A stretch of DNA of 64,000 nt from Skermania piniformis. Lineage in GTDB: Bacteria; Actinomycetota; Actinomycetes; Mycobacteriales; Mycobacteriaceae. Of this stretch, positions 36,980-45,585 are shown in pieces. How positions within the stretch are numbered: the stretch's first letter is position 1; each line of letters opens with the position of its first letter. The stretch spans positions 2,852,001 through 2,916,000 of the forward strand of contig NZ_CP079105.1 of assembly GCF_019285775.1 (NCBI RefSeq), given 5' to 3'. Under the pieces are notes generated by a model. The model searched no databases. It was not told where the DNA came from and saw only the letters and a list, made by a program, of their open reading frames with translations. The translations under genes were made by a program, and so were the position numbers.

Positions 36980-37695
36980 GGGGTGGTCTCCTCCCGCTCG
37001 TCGGCGGACTCGGTGATGTCAGTGGGAAGGTGTGCGGGGGTGAACCAGCGGCCCACGGTCGAGGGATGCACGCTGAGCTCGCGGGCGATCCGCTTGTTCG
37101 ACCACCCCGCCTCCCGCAGCTCCCGCCCCAACGCGCGCCGATCCGATGGAGCCAGCGACGCGGCCTCGGCGGGCGCGGACGCCAGCTCGGCGATACCAAC
37201 GGATGCGGGTGCCGCTTCCAGCTCGTCCGAAGCGGCAGCGAACACGGCGACCTCATGCCGACCAGGTGTCTCCGATTCCGACGCGGTTAGCGGGGTGCGG
37301 GTGAGGATGACGGTGAGGTGGGTGATCGCGAGCAGCACGACGGGTGGTACGGCGGCGACGGAGGCGGCGAGGATGCCGGGCACGTCGGCGTCCGCTGCGA
37401 CGACGGCGTGGATCGCGTTCGCGGTGACCGAGACGAGGGCACCGCCGGTCAGGAGCGCCCACGGGTACCAGGCGGAGCGTTGCCCGGCGAGAGCGACGAC
37501 GGCGACGGTCGCGACGACGATGATGCCGTCCACGATCAGCGGCCACGCCCACGCCTGACCCGCCCCGATCCCCGAACGCGCAGCAAGATCGGCCAGCGAG
37601 GTGAACGACAGCCAGAACGCCCCAGCGGCGATGAACACCGTCCCCGCCACCGCCGTCCCAGCAGCCCACCGTCGCGGACTCGTCTTGTCGATCAC
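36976..37695 (-). CDS. DUF2637 (SpdB-like) membrane protein with C-terminal HTH
   Basis: 239 residues from a GTG that overlaps the upstream TGA (GTGA at 37692-37695). Four membrane helices (about 12-120; for example GTVFIAAGAFWLSFTSLADL) make a DUF2637 domain, known from Streptomyces spread proteins. The C-terminal part (about 180-225) ends in a Hin-like HTH: GRELREAGWSNKRIARELSV. A membrane-bound regulator or a spread protein are both possible. Confidence 0.75.
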   Translation of the reverse strand: MIDKTSPRRWAAGTAVAGTVFIAAGAFWLSFTSLADLAARSGIGAGQAWAWPLIVDGIIVVATVAVVALAGQRSAWYPWALLTGGALVSVTANAIHAVVAADADVPGILAASVAAVPPVVLLAITHLTVILTRTPLTASESETPGRHEVAVFAAASDELEAAPASVGIAELASAPAEAASLAPSDRRALGRELREAGWSNKRIARELSVHPSTVGRWFTPAHLPTDITESADEREETTP

Positions 37696-38624
37696 AGCCC
37701 CGCCCTCCCCGCCGAGGCCACCGGCGATGATGCGGAGCGGCTGCACCACCGATCCGTCGTCGGTGCCCGACCCGCAGCAGCGGGCTCGGGTGCGGGCTGG
37801 GTGGCGCGGTAGGCCGAACGCACGGTCGTGGCGATCTCCCGCTCGCTCAGGCCCGCCTGCACGGCGGCAGGGCCGAGTGCGTCGAGTGTGTCGGCGGGTG
37901 GGGTGCCGTTCTCGGCGAGGCGGCAGGCGGCCCAGAACAGGCCTCGGTTTCGTTCGCCCTCACTACGACTCGCGACCCAGGCCGCGAGCCGTTCGGCATC
38001 CACCGTCGCAGCCGCGCTTTCACTTCGCGCTGGTGCAGCGGGTCGGGGGTCGAGGAAGTCGCGGAGCCGTGCGGCATCGACGGGGCCGACGGAGTGGGCG
38101 GCAAGGTCGGCGATCTCGTAGCACCGCACGGTGCCGTCGATGGTGCGGCGGGAGGGTGGAGCGATGATGTAGCCGCCGTCGCCCCGGAAATCGACACCGG
38201 CACTGGCGGCCTGCCACGACCGCTGCTCCACACCCGCCGTGGCCGGGAAGTAGGCGTGTGCGCCTCCGGTCGGGGTCCGGACCAACAGACCCGCCCCATC
38301 CACCAGCCCCGCCTCGGAGGCACGACGCCACGCGGCGCGGCCATCGACTGGGCCGTGAACATCGACGTCCACCACGACGACACCCGACGGTGCGCCGGTG
38401 GGGAGGCCGATGTTCGCCTCTGGGGTGCGCGACCACCACGCGGCGACCTGCTCAGGGTCGCTGGTCGCGTCGAGGAACCCCCGCCGGGTGAGCGGTCGCT
38501 TCCCATCCGGTTCGCACGGGAACACCGGCATCCCAGCCGCAGCGAGGCTCCGTGCCGCAGCCGCGAGGTCCGGTGTCCGGTCTACGCGAATGAGCGCGGC
38601 GAGAACGTCGAAGGGGTCGGGCAT
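37692..38624 (-). CDS. bifunctional DNA primase/polymerase (PrimPol)
   Basis: 310 residues. AARSLAAAGMPVFPCEPDGK, the metal-binding VVVVDVDVHG (DxD about 86-88), TPTGGAHAYF and VDFRGDGGYIIAPPS are the defining PrimPol N-terminal motifs. The C-terminal quarter (GERNRGLFWAACRLAENG, ATTVRSAYRA) is the small helical domain that accompanies it. It would prime complementary-strand synthesis after transfer or replication of the circular form. The first of two possible starts (GTG 38627) overlaps the ArdC stop. Confidence 0.85.
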   Translation of the reverse strand: MPDPFDVLAALIRVDRTPDLAAAARSLAAAGMPVFPCEPDGKRPLTRRGFLDATSDPEQVAAWWSRTPEANIGLPTGAPSGVVVVDVDVHGPVDGRAAWRRASEAGLVDGAGLLVRTPTGGAHAYFPATAGVEQRSWQAASAGVDFRGDGGYIIAPPSRRTIDGTVRCYEIADLAAHSVGPVDAARLRDFLDPRPAAPARSESAAATVDAERLAAWVASRSEGERNRGLFWAACRLAENGTPPADTLDALGPAAVQAGLSEREIATTVRSAYRATQPAPEPAAAGRAPTTDRWCSRSASSPVASAGRAGL

Positions 38625-39697
38625 CACAGCCCCCGTCCCGCCAACACCGGCGTGGCATGTGGCCGGTCAGGCTCAACCTGCCGAGAGGACGCGCGGGTAG
38701 GCTTCGCCGCCGGACTGTCGCGTTCGAGGCCGGGAGGGGTGCCGTCGCCGAGCTGTGGGGTGTCGAGCTGGTCGAGGATCACCAGGGCCGTCTTGCGCAC
38801 TCGTTCGCCGGTGGCCTGCACGATCTGTGCAGGCTCTTTGTCGTCGGCGCGGGCGGCCCAGGTCGAGACGTACGGGATCGTGTAGCCGTCAGTGGTCATG
38901 CCGTGCGCGGCCCCGATCATCAGCGCGACCGACTCGGCTTCGACCTCGCGGATGCCGCGATGCTGCCGCACCTCCACGTCGTCGGGGTCGTGCATCTTCA
39001 CGTGCGCGAGCTCGTGCGCCAGCGTCTTCACTCGTGCCGCAGGAGACATGTTCTCCCGCACCGACACCGTCCGGGCGTCATAGTCGGTCATGCCGTTCGC
39101 GCCCATGATCGCCAGCTCGTCCGGCACGGAGACGATCTCGAACCCGGCGGTCCGTATCTGCGCGGCGAGGCCGTCCCAGAGCCCGGTGGGGGCTTCTCCT
39201 TCCAACAGCACCGGCGCAGGTGTCGTCGGGAGGGGGTCGCCGTCGGTCTGGGAGACATCCCAGACATAGGCCGGGCGGGCGCCGACCATGCGGGAGCGCA
39301 CCACCTCACCCGGCTTCGGTCTCTCCCGCGGCCCGAGCCTGCGCCACGAACCGGAATCCGACGGCGTGGCCGTGGCGAACCGTCCGGTCACGGGCGCGAA
39401 GATCATGTAGCCCGGCTGGCCCTTCATCACCTGACGCCCCAGCGCCTGCCACTGCCGATACCCCGCGACGAGCGTGGGGAACGGCTCGGGCACCCGGCTG
39501 GCCTCGAACGCGACCTGGTGCTGGACCCAGATCAGCATCGTGTTGTTGAACGACCGGGACCGGAACCTCGCGGCGAACGCGAGGGCGTCGCGCCAGTCGT
39601 CGCCGGAGACGAGCTGCTCGACCGCGCCCATCAGCTTCTCGTGCAACTCGTCGAGCTTCGCCTCACGCGCGGCCCGCTGCTCCAGTGTCGATGCCAT
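38624..39697 (-). CDS. ArdC-like antirestriction protein
   Basis: 357 residues from the ATG at 39697 (AGGAG 8 nt upstream). The N-terminal half (MLIWVQHQVAFEAS, GYRQWQALGRQVMKGQPGY) is an ssDNA-binding ArdC domain, and the C-terminal half has the metallopeptidase motif HELAH (about 222-226) with a downstream Glu in REVEAESVALMIG. ArdC proteins protect incoming single-stranded DNA from host restriction. It is the promoter-proximal gene of the leftward maintenance/transfer operon. Confidence 0.85.
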   Translation of the reverse strand: MASTLEQRAAREAKLDELHEKLMGAVEQLVSGDDWRDALAFAARFRSRSFNNTMLIWVQHQVAFEASRVPEPFPTLVAGYRQWQALGRQVMKGQPGYMIFAPVTGRFATATPSDSGSWRRLGPRERPKPGEVVRSRMVGARPAYVWDVSQTDGDPLPTTPAPVLLEGEAPTGLWDGLAAQIRTAGFEIVSVPDELAIMGANGMTDYDARTVSVRENMSPAARVKTLAHELAHVKMHDPDDVEVRQHRGIREVEAESVALMIGAAHGMTTDGYTIPYVSTWAARADDKEPAQIVQATGERVRKTALVILDQLDTPQLGDGTPPGLERDSPAAKPTRASSRQVEPDRPHATPVLAGRGL

Positions 39698-40085
39698 GAC
39701 CGGGTCTCCTCTCGCGACCACCACGACATTCGTGGGCGGGGCGGTACACCTTCGAGGTAGGCACCCCCTCCCGCCACGGCGAGAGCGAACCTGCCGGGCC
39801 AGCCCTACTGGGCGGCCTGGCATTGCGGCGCGCCTGCGCGAGGAGCCGCGCGAGATCGGCGCGGGAGACAGCATCGTTCACCTCCTCTCTGGCGAGAGCG
39901 ACCCGCCCAAGCATGCAATTGAGCATGCTCAAACAGGTCGGAGTTCCCATTGGAGCACGGTCGTTGAGCATGCGCAAGCCTTGATTTGTGCATGCCCAAC
40001 GAGTAGCGTTGAGCATGCACAACCGCCCTTCGGGGTGGACAACAGCGATGCCTTGCCCGTCACGAGGGAAAGGAGGTCAGCGGCC
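39698..40085. promoter_or_regulatory. divergent control region with palindrome array
   Basis: 388 bp without a gene between the leftward ArdC operon and the rightward XRE operon. It contains four TTGAGCATGC-NCAA boxes (39919-40022). The left 220 bp hold no other feature that I can support. Confidence 0.6.
39919..40022. repeat. four phased 14-bp palindromic boxes
   Basis: TTGAGCATGCTCAA (39919-39932, perfect palindrome), TTGAGCATGCGCAA (39964-39977), TTGTGCATGCCCAA (39986-39999) and TTGAGCATGCACAA (40009-40022). Centres are 45, 22 and 23 bp apart, that is close to whole numbers of helical turns, so bound dimers would line up on one face. A fifth degenerate GCATGC lies at 39911-39916. A probable operator array for the XRE protein encoded 64 bp downstream. 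Confidence 0.78.
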
Positions 40086-40517
40086 ATGACCGAAGAAGAG
40101 AGCCAGGCTGCGGCAGTCGATCTCGCCAACCGCTTGCGGCTCCTGATGGACGTTGCCGAGGCCGAGTCCGGCGCAGAGCCGACCTACTCGCAGATCGCGG
40201 ACTTCCTCAAAGAACGCGGCGTCAACCTGTCGCGCTCGCGCTGGACGTACATGGTCAACGGCCACCGCTACGTCCAAGACCCCGCCGTCTTCGAGGGGCT
40301 CGCCGCCTACTTCGATGTCGATACCGACTTCCTCCTGGGAGCCGACGGCGCCACCACCCCGGAGAAGGTCACCGCGCAGCTCGACCTCGTTCGTTCCATG
40401 CGCGCGGCGAAGGTGAAGTCCTACGCCGCACGTACCCTCGGTGACATCTCACCGAGAGCACTCCACGCCATCACCAAGTTCCTGGATGAGGAATTGACAC
40501 ACATGCCTGAGCACTGA
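40086..40517 (+). CDS. XRE regulator, EspR-like
   Basis: 143 residues. The HTH (SQIADFLKERGVNLSRSRWTYMVNG, about 38-62, read in parts) and DPAVFEGLAAYFDVDTDFLL resemble mycobacterial EspR and related regulators that sense with their N-terminus and bind distributed sites. A C-terminal helix (LDLVRSMRAAKVKSYAARTL) may mediate dimerisation. The ATG at 40086 follows AAAGGAGG. First gene of a four-gene operon and the most likely ligand of the palindrome array upstream. Confidence 0.8.
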   Translation: MTEEESQAAAVDLANRLRLLMDVAEAESGAEPTYSQIADFLKERGVNLSRSRWTYMVNGHRYVQDPAVFEGLAAYFDVDTDFLLGADGATTPEKVTAQLDLVRSMRAAKVKSYAARTLGDISPRALHAITKFLDEELTHMPEH

Positions 40518-40579
40518 CAGGTATCGCGCAACGCGACGCCGATACCGGCCACGTGCTCTCCCGCTGAGAGGGGCGCACC

Positions 40580-41044
40580 GTGAATATCGAACAGACCGTA
40601 TCGGCGGCCGTCGCGGACCTCCAGCTCGGCCACACCTTCACCCTCGACGACCTCATCCACGCGATCCAGGCCCGACGCCAGCGCACCCTGCGCGTGCACG
40701 AACTCGAGGAGCTCGACACCAGCGACGGACTCTGCGCCATCTGGCTGATCGGCGAGACCGAAGATGTCGTGCTCCACGCACCCAGCGACTCCGCCCTGCA
40801 CCGCCAGCAGTTCGTCCTGCACGAGTTCGCCCACATGATCCTCGGTCACTGCGAAGGCGAGGACTGCGCAGCCGCCGACGCACTGCTGCCCAACATCCCG
40901 CCCTACACCCGCGGACGCCTCCTCAAGCGGCAAGACATCGACTGCGAAACCGAGATCACCGCCGAAGCCCTCGCCGACCGGCTCGCCGCAGGCATCCGAG
41001 GACACGCCTTCGCCGAGTCCCGCTACCTGGAGGTGTTCGGATGA
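40580..41044 (+). CDS. ImmA/IrrE-family metallopeptidase
   Basis: 154 residues from a GTG. The zinc motif HEFAH (81-85) followed by MILGHC is that of ImmA/IrrE peptidases, which cleave XRE-type repressors in mobile elements in response to signals. Here it lies directly downstream of an XRE gene, so that protein is the obvious substrate candidate. The stop overlaps the next start by 4 bp. Confidence 0.85.
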   Translation: MNIEQTVSAAVADLQLGHTFTLDDLIHAIQARRQRTLRVHELEELDTSDGLCAIWLIGETEDVVLHAPSDSALHRQQFVLHEFAHMILGHCEGEDCAAADALLPNIPPYTRGRLLKRQDIDCETEITAEALADRLAAGIRGHAFAESRYLEVFG

Positions 41045-42078
41045 CCCAGACCCTCGTCGCGGCCCTCATGGGGGCGCTCGTGGCGAGCCTGCTCATCGTC
41101 CGCCGAAAACGCGCCGACAGAAGCGTCACCTACGCCGCCATCGCCATCGCGATCGCCATGACCCTGAACGTCGATGCCGTCTACGCCGCCGTCGATCCGG
41201 TCCTGGGCGGCACCAACGTCGCCACTCTGATCGCCGACGCGCTGCTGATGATCGGGCTGTTCTTCCTCGGCCGAGGCGTCATGCGCAGCGGCGAGTACCG
41301 CCCCCAGCTCGTCCGTGCCGTCGTCAGCTGCCCGACCCTGCTGGCCTCCCTGGCCGCGATCACCATCGCGTTCTGGTTCATCGACCGCGGCACCACGACC
41401 ACCCGGTTCATGGCCGACCTCGGCGCCCAGCCCGCCACCGCGATCTACTCGATCATCAACTTCGCCTACGGCGGCATCGTCATCGCGACCATGATGGTCC
41501 TCGCCGCCCGCCAATACCGGGCCAGCCACGGCATCCAACGACTCCCCGCCGCGCTCCTCACCCTCGGCTCGGCCTTCGGTGTGATGCTTTGCCTCGCCGT
41601 CCTCACCATGGACATCGCCCACGTGACAGGCCAGATCGCCTTGATGCGCGCCGTGCAACCCACCTACTCGCCGCTGTCACTGCTCACCTTCCTGCTGCTC
41701 TGCGCGGGCTTCGTCGCGCAACCCGTCGTCCGCCGCGCCCAGCGCTACGCCCGCCGTCGCCGCACGACCGCTCTCGCCGACCAGCTCGAACCGCTCTGGC
41801 AGCGCGCGACCCGAGTGCGGCCCGGGCTCAGCCAAGCAGAGCCTCTCTCTGCGAGCGACGACCCGGAAGGTCGCCTGCACCGCGAGATCGTCGAGATACG
41901 CGACGCCATGATCGACTCCCGCATCACCTTCACCATCACCGACGCCGAACAGGCACTGCTCGAACAAGCCGAACAGCACCTCGTCGGCCACGACCAGACC
42001 ACTCCCACGCCGACCGAGCGGCCGCGAGACTTGGACGACGCGGACATCGGCACTCAACACCAGGAGCGTCCCTCGTGA
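41041..42078 (+). CDS. seven-TM protein, MAB_1171c/DUF6545-like
   Basis: 345 residues. About seven hydrophobic segments fill residues 3-230 (for example VAALMGALVASLLIV, ADALLMIGLFFLGRGV and LSLLTFLLLCAGFVA). A cytoplasmic tail contains LADQLEPLWQRATRVRPGL and LHREIVEIRDAMIDSRITFT. This matches MAB_1171c-type putative transporters or sensors, which are often encoded next to XRE/ImmA genes in actinobacteria. It overlaps ImmA and the hydrolase gene by 4 bp on each side. The role is unknown. Confidence 0.78.
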   Translation: MTQTLVAALMGALVASLLIVRRKRADRSVTYAAIAIAIAMTLNVDAVYAAVDPVLGGTNVATLIADALLMIGLFFLGRGVMRSGEYRPQLVRAVVSCPTLLASLAAITIAFWFIDRGTTTTRFMADLGAQPATAIYSIINFAYGGIVIATMMVLAARQYRASHGIQRLPAALLTLGSAFGVMLCLAVLTMDIAHVTGQIALMRAVQPTYSPLSLLTFLLLCAGFVAQPVVRRAQRYARRRRTTALADQLEPLWQRATRVRPGLSQAEPLSASDDPEGRLHREIVEIRDAMIDSRITFTITDAEQALLEQAEQHLVGHDQTTPTPTERPRDLDDADIGTQHQERPS

Positions 42079-43223
42079 AGAACGGCATCGCCCTGGGAAC
42101 AGGACTCCTCATCGCCAGCGCACTCGGCGCAGGCTGGACCATCGCACGACGCCTCACCGCACCCGCCACGCCTCGCGTCTTCGACCTCACCATCCACGAC
42201 ATCGAACACGACGGCGAGACTCAGCGGGTCGTGCTCGACCGTACCTCGCAGACCACCGCCGACGGCATCTACAACCTCTGGCTCGAACACGGCGGCTGGG
42301 CACAACTCTCCCCAGAAGCGTCCGACCGTAGGCCGGGCCGGATCATCCGCACCGTTACCGACGCATCGCCAGGACTGACGCTCCGGGTCGGTGACCGTGC
42401 CTCGTGGAGCGGCATCTTCTACGCCACCCCAGCCGACGCCCGACTCAACGCTCGCGACATCACCATCACCACCCCGGCCGGTCGGTGCCCGGCCTGGCGC
42501 ATCGACGGCGACCCCTCGACCTGGGCCATCCACATCCACGGACTCGGCAGCAGCCGCGCCGGAACCCTCCGCGGTGCCCAAGTCGCCACCGAACTCGGCT
42601 ACACCTCCCTCGTCGTCACCTACCGCAACACCGCAGGAGGCCCCCGCGTCGGCACCGGCCGATCGACCCTCGGCCACACAGAGACCACCGACGTTGACGA
42701 AGCCGTCGGATACGCCGTCCGACGAGGAGCCCAACAGATCGTGCTGTTCGGCTGGTCAATGGGAGCCGCCATCGCGCTCCAGCTCGCCGCACGACCCCGC
42801 CACGACGGCCTCATCACCGCACTCGTCCTCGACTCACCCGTCCTCGACTGGACCGAGACGATCAAAGCCAACTGCGCCCGCAGCGGACTCCCAGGCAGCG
42901 CAGGGCTCCTCGCCATCCCGTGGCTCATTGCCCGGCCATTCGCGCGCATGCTCGGGCTACCTGAGCCGATCCCACTCCGTCAGTTCGACTGGATCACTCG
43001 CGCCGCTGACCTCGCCACGCACACGCTGATCCTCCACGGCGCACGAGACAGCTCCGCACCCATCCGGCTCTCGCAAGCACTCCGAGACCTGCGCCCCGAC
43101 CTCGTGACGCTAGAGACCTTCGACGCCGAGCACACTCTCGCGTGGAACGCCGATCCAGATGGCTGGCACCAGCGTGTGATCGCGTGGCTCGCAGCGACAG
43201 CGAAGGCCCACTCGTTGCCATGA
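42075..43223 (+). CDS. membrane-anchored alpha/beta hydrolase
   Basis: 382 residues from a GTG overlapping the upstream TGA. An N-terminal hydrophobic segment (about 4-24) should place the enzyme outside the cytoplasmic membrane. The hydrolase core has an oxyanion region IHIHGLGSSRAG, nucleophile elbow GWSMGA (Ser228), acid in HGARDSSAPI (Asp325) and His353 in AEHTLAW. The substrate is unknown. Position as last gene of the XRE-ImmA-7TM operon suggests it modifies or degrades the signal that the system senses. Confidence 0.82.
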   Translation: MKNGIALGTGLLIASALGAGWTIARRLTAPATPRVFDLTIHDIEHDGETQRVVLDRTSQTTADGIYNLWLEHGGWAQLSPEASDRRPGRIIRTVTDASPGLTLRVGDRASWSGIFYATPADARLNARDITITTPAGRCPAWRIDGDPSTWAIHIHGLGSSRAGTLRGAQVATELGYTSLVVTYRNTAGGPRVGTGRSTLGHTETTDVDEAVGYAVRRGAQQIVLFGWSMGAAIALQLAARPRHDGLITALVLDSPVLDWTETIKANCARSGLPGSAGLLAIPWLIARPFARMLGLPEPIPLRQFDWITRAADLATHTLILHGARDSSAPIRLSQALRDLRPDLVTLETFDAEHTLAWNADPDGWHQRVIAWLAATAKAHSLP

Positions 43224-43324
43224 TGGTGCCGGATCACCCGCCGCCGGGACCCAGACCGCTCGGAATCTGCCCACCACCGACGTGTCCCCAAGCGGATGTC
43301 ATACGGCGCCCCTAGGATGCTCGT

Positions 43325-44488
43325 ATGGGAAACGTGACGCCGATCGACGCTGCCCGGCCACGCGTGCTGGAGTTCTTCGCTGGGATCGGCCTCGCTCGCA
43401 TGGGGCTGGAAGCGGCGGGGTTCCGAGTCGCCTGGGCAAACGACTACGAGCCCGACAAGAAGGCGATGTACGACGCGCAGTTTGGCGAGTCCGTCGGCCA
43501 CACCTTCTCGCTCGGCGACATCGGCAAGGTTCCGGCCGCTGATCTGCCACGAGACGCTGCACTCGCCTGGGCATCGTCCCCCTGCACCGATCTCTCGCTT
43601 GCAGGTTCCCGGGCGGGCCTTGCGGGCGCGCAATCCGGGACGTTCTGGCACTTCGTGCGCCTTCTCAAAGAGCTCGAAGACGATCGTCCACCGGTGGTCG
43701 TGCTGGAGAACGTCGTTGGTCTCGCCACTTCGCATGGTGGCGATGATCTAACAGCAGCAATCCGCGCCTTCAACGAACTCGACTACTCGGTTGATGTGCT
43801 GTCAATAGATGCCAGGAGATTCCTCCCTCAATCTCGACCTCGCCTATTCTTGGTTGGAGCCAAGAACCCACCCGCTGACGTTCCTGAGCCCAACTCTGAA
43901 CTGCGACCCGACTGGCTTCAATGGGTCTTTGGCGACGAGTCGCTGAGAACCCATCGCGCTCAGGTCCCAACACCGCCTGCCCCGAAGACACAGGGGCTCG
44001 GTCGCGTCATCGAAGACATGCCTTTGACGGACGAGCGCTGGTGGGACAGCGCTCGAACTAGTGCATTCGTCTCCTCTCTTTCCTCGACTCAATCCGAGCG
44101 GCTCGCAGAGTTGAAGCGAGGTAGTGGGGTCAAGTACCGGACGGCGTACCGTCGCACGCGCAACGGCGTCGCGGTATGGGAGGTCCGCCCAGACGACGTT
44201 TCCGGATGCCTGCGCACTGCCCGCGGCGGCTCATCCAAGCAGGCCGTAGTGCGGCTTGGAAACAAGCGCCTACAGGTTCGCTGGATGACACCCCGTGAAT
44301 ACGCACGCCTTATGGGTGCGGACGACTACGACCTGAGCAAGGCGCGCACCAACCAGGCACTCTTTGGCTTCGGCGACGCTGTGGCCGTACCTGCGGTGTC
44401 CTGGCTTGCAGAGAACTATCTGATGCCCCTCGTGCGCGGCCAGATGGCACCCGGAGAGTCGGTCAAGGAGGCAGCCGTCAATGGGTAG
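43325..44488 (+). CDS. type II DNA cytosine-5 methyltransferase
   Basis: 387 residues. Motif I VLEFFAGIGLARMGLEAAGF, motif IV ASSPCTDLS with catalytic Cys87, motif VI LENV (127-130), motif VIII FLPQSRPRLFLVG and motifs IX/X near VRWMTPREYARLMG and FGDAVAVPAVSWLAEN. It protects host DNA from the partner nuclease whose gene overlaps by 8 bp. A possible -10 TAGGAT lies 6 bp before the ATG, so the mRNA may be leaderless. Base composition of the middle part is lower in GC than its neighbours, suggesting separate acquisition. Confidence 0.92.
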   Translation: MGNVTPIDAARPRVLEFFAGIGLARMGLEAAGFRVAWANDYEPDKKAMYDAQFGESVGHTFSLGDIGKVPAADLPRDAALAWASSPCTDLSLAGSRAGLAGAQSGTFWHFVRLLKELEDDRPPVVVLENVVGLATSHGGDDLTAAIRAFNELDYSVDVLSIDARRFLPQSRPRLFLVGAKNPPADVPEPNSELRPDWLQWVFGDESLRTHRAQVPTPPAPKTQGLGRVIEDMPLTDERWWDSARTSAFVSSLSSTQSERLAELKRGSGVKYRTAYRRTRNGVAVWEVRPDDVSGCLRTARGGSSKQAVVRLGNKRLQVRWMTPREYARLMGADDYDLSKARTNQALFGFGDAVAVPAVSWLAENYLMPLVRGQMAPGESVKEAAVNG

Positions 44489-45254
44489 CAGGGGCATCGC
44501 AAGCTACAACGAACCCGACAAGAGGCCTCCGACGAAGAAGTCGATGCCAACCCGCTTCGTGCAAGGTTTTCGCGAACTACTCACGGAGGCGCTCGACACG
44601 GTCGACCCAGCGAGCGGCAAGAAGCTCAACAAGTGTATCGGCGTGTACGCCTTCTACGACTACGACGGCGAGCCGATCTACGTCGGGCAGACGTGGGAAG
44701 ACTTCGGCACGCGGATCGGGCGACATCTCCGCGGTCAGCGCTCCGACACTCTCGCATACCGCATCCTCGACCCATTTGAGGTCGCCGACGTGGAGTTGTA
44801 CCCCGTCGAGGACCTCAGGACCGACCCTGACAAGAAGCCGAAACTCGATGCTATCGAGTACTCGGTCTATGTGAACGCGATCAAGAACTCGAAGTACCAG
44901 GCCATCCTCAACGAGAAGATCCCTCCTGTCTCAACGCCCGTCGCCTTGCCCGCGTCATACCGTTTCGGCCTCATACCCCCGGACATGCGTGAAGATCGAG
45001 AGCATCCCGACGTCCGCATTGCGCGTAGGGCCGAGACACTCGCCAGAGTTGCAGCCGTCGCTCATGAGCGCGGTGAAGTTTCGGCTGGACTTCGGCGCGT
45101 CATTGTGATTCAGGCAGTTCGACTGGCGGACCTCGCGGCGGCGCGTCTCGCCTACGCAGAAGGCCGTGTGCGCCCCACGCCTGATGCAATCGACGTACCT
45201 GCACTCGTCGGCAACGTTATGGCCGAGTTCTCGGACGAGAACGAGTCCGACTAG
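44481..45254 (+). CDS. GIY-YIG restriction endonuclease
   Basis: 257 residues. The nuclease core has CIGVYAFYDYDGEPIYVGQT (GVY 54-56, YVG 67-69) and RIGRHLRG with Arg78 and His82, with a possible catalytic Glu126 in AIEYSVYV. R-x3-H and the pairing with a C5 methyltransferase resemble Eco29kI-type type II enzymes, which cut CCGCGG; the specificity here is only a guess. The start overlaps the methyltransferase stop, so methylation is translated first. Confidence 0.85.
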   Translation: MGSRGIASYNEPDKRPPTKKSMPTRFVQGFRELLTEALDTVDPASGKKLNKCIGVYAFYDYDGEPIYVGQTWEDFGTRIGRHLRGQRSDTLAYRILDPFEVADVELYPVEDLRTDPDKKPKLDAIEYSVYVNAIKNSKYQAILNEKIPPVSTPVALPASYRFGLIPPDMREDREHPDVRIARRAETLARVAAVAHERGEVSAGLRRVIVIQAVRLADLAAARLAYAEGRVRPTPDAIDVPALVGNVMAEFSDENESD

Positions 45255-45559
45255 TCGCCGTCAGCCCGCTTCCGCGCGCGTATTCGACGCTTCTTCTCGA
45301 CCGAACGCGCGTTGTGGGCCAACCTGCACTTGTCACAGCGACAGCCCGTATCGTAGGCAACGCTGGAGCCATGACTCCCGATGACGCGCCCTGCCTCCCG
45401 CTGGCGCTTCATGTAGGCCGCATGGTTAGCGGCGTGAGCGGCCCGGCACTCTGCACATCGACACCCGAGGTTCCCGTAGCCATTCGCGGTGCCGTGACGC
45501 GGGTCATCGTCTGGCAGCGGTCCACTTCGGCTGCTCACGCAACCAGAATACGGGACCAT
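45251..45559 (-). CDS. small protein with two GCRCxxCR motifs
   Basis: 102 residues (95 if the GTG at 45538 is used). Two copies of a Cys motif, GCRCAECRAAH and GCRCDKCRLAH, each preceded by HGT/HGS and followed by basic residues; the end is KKRRIRARKRADGD. The layout suggests a small zinc-binding nucleic-acid protein of the type common in actinophages and elements. It converges on the restriction gene with 4 bp overlap of stops. No strong ribosome binding site. Confidence 0.6.
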   Translation of the reverse strand: MVPYSGCVSSRSGPLPDDDPRHGTANGYGNLGCRCAECRAAHAANHAAYMKRQREAGRVIGSHGSSVAYDTGCRCDKCRLAHNARSVEKKRRIRARKRADGD

Positions 45560-45585
45560 CACCGTAGGGCGCCGGAGCTTGCCGC

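Noticed and set aside
39919..40022. CRISPR array
   Set aside because: The repeats are 14-bp palindromes with only 8-9 bp or 31 bp between them, there are no cas genes, and spacing follows helical turns.
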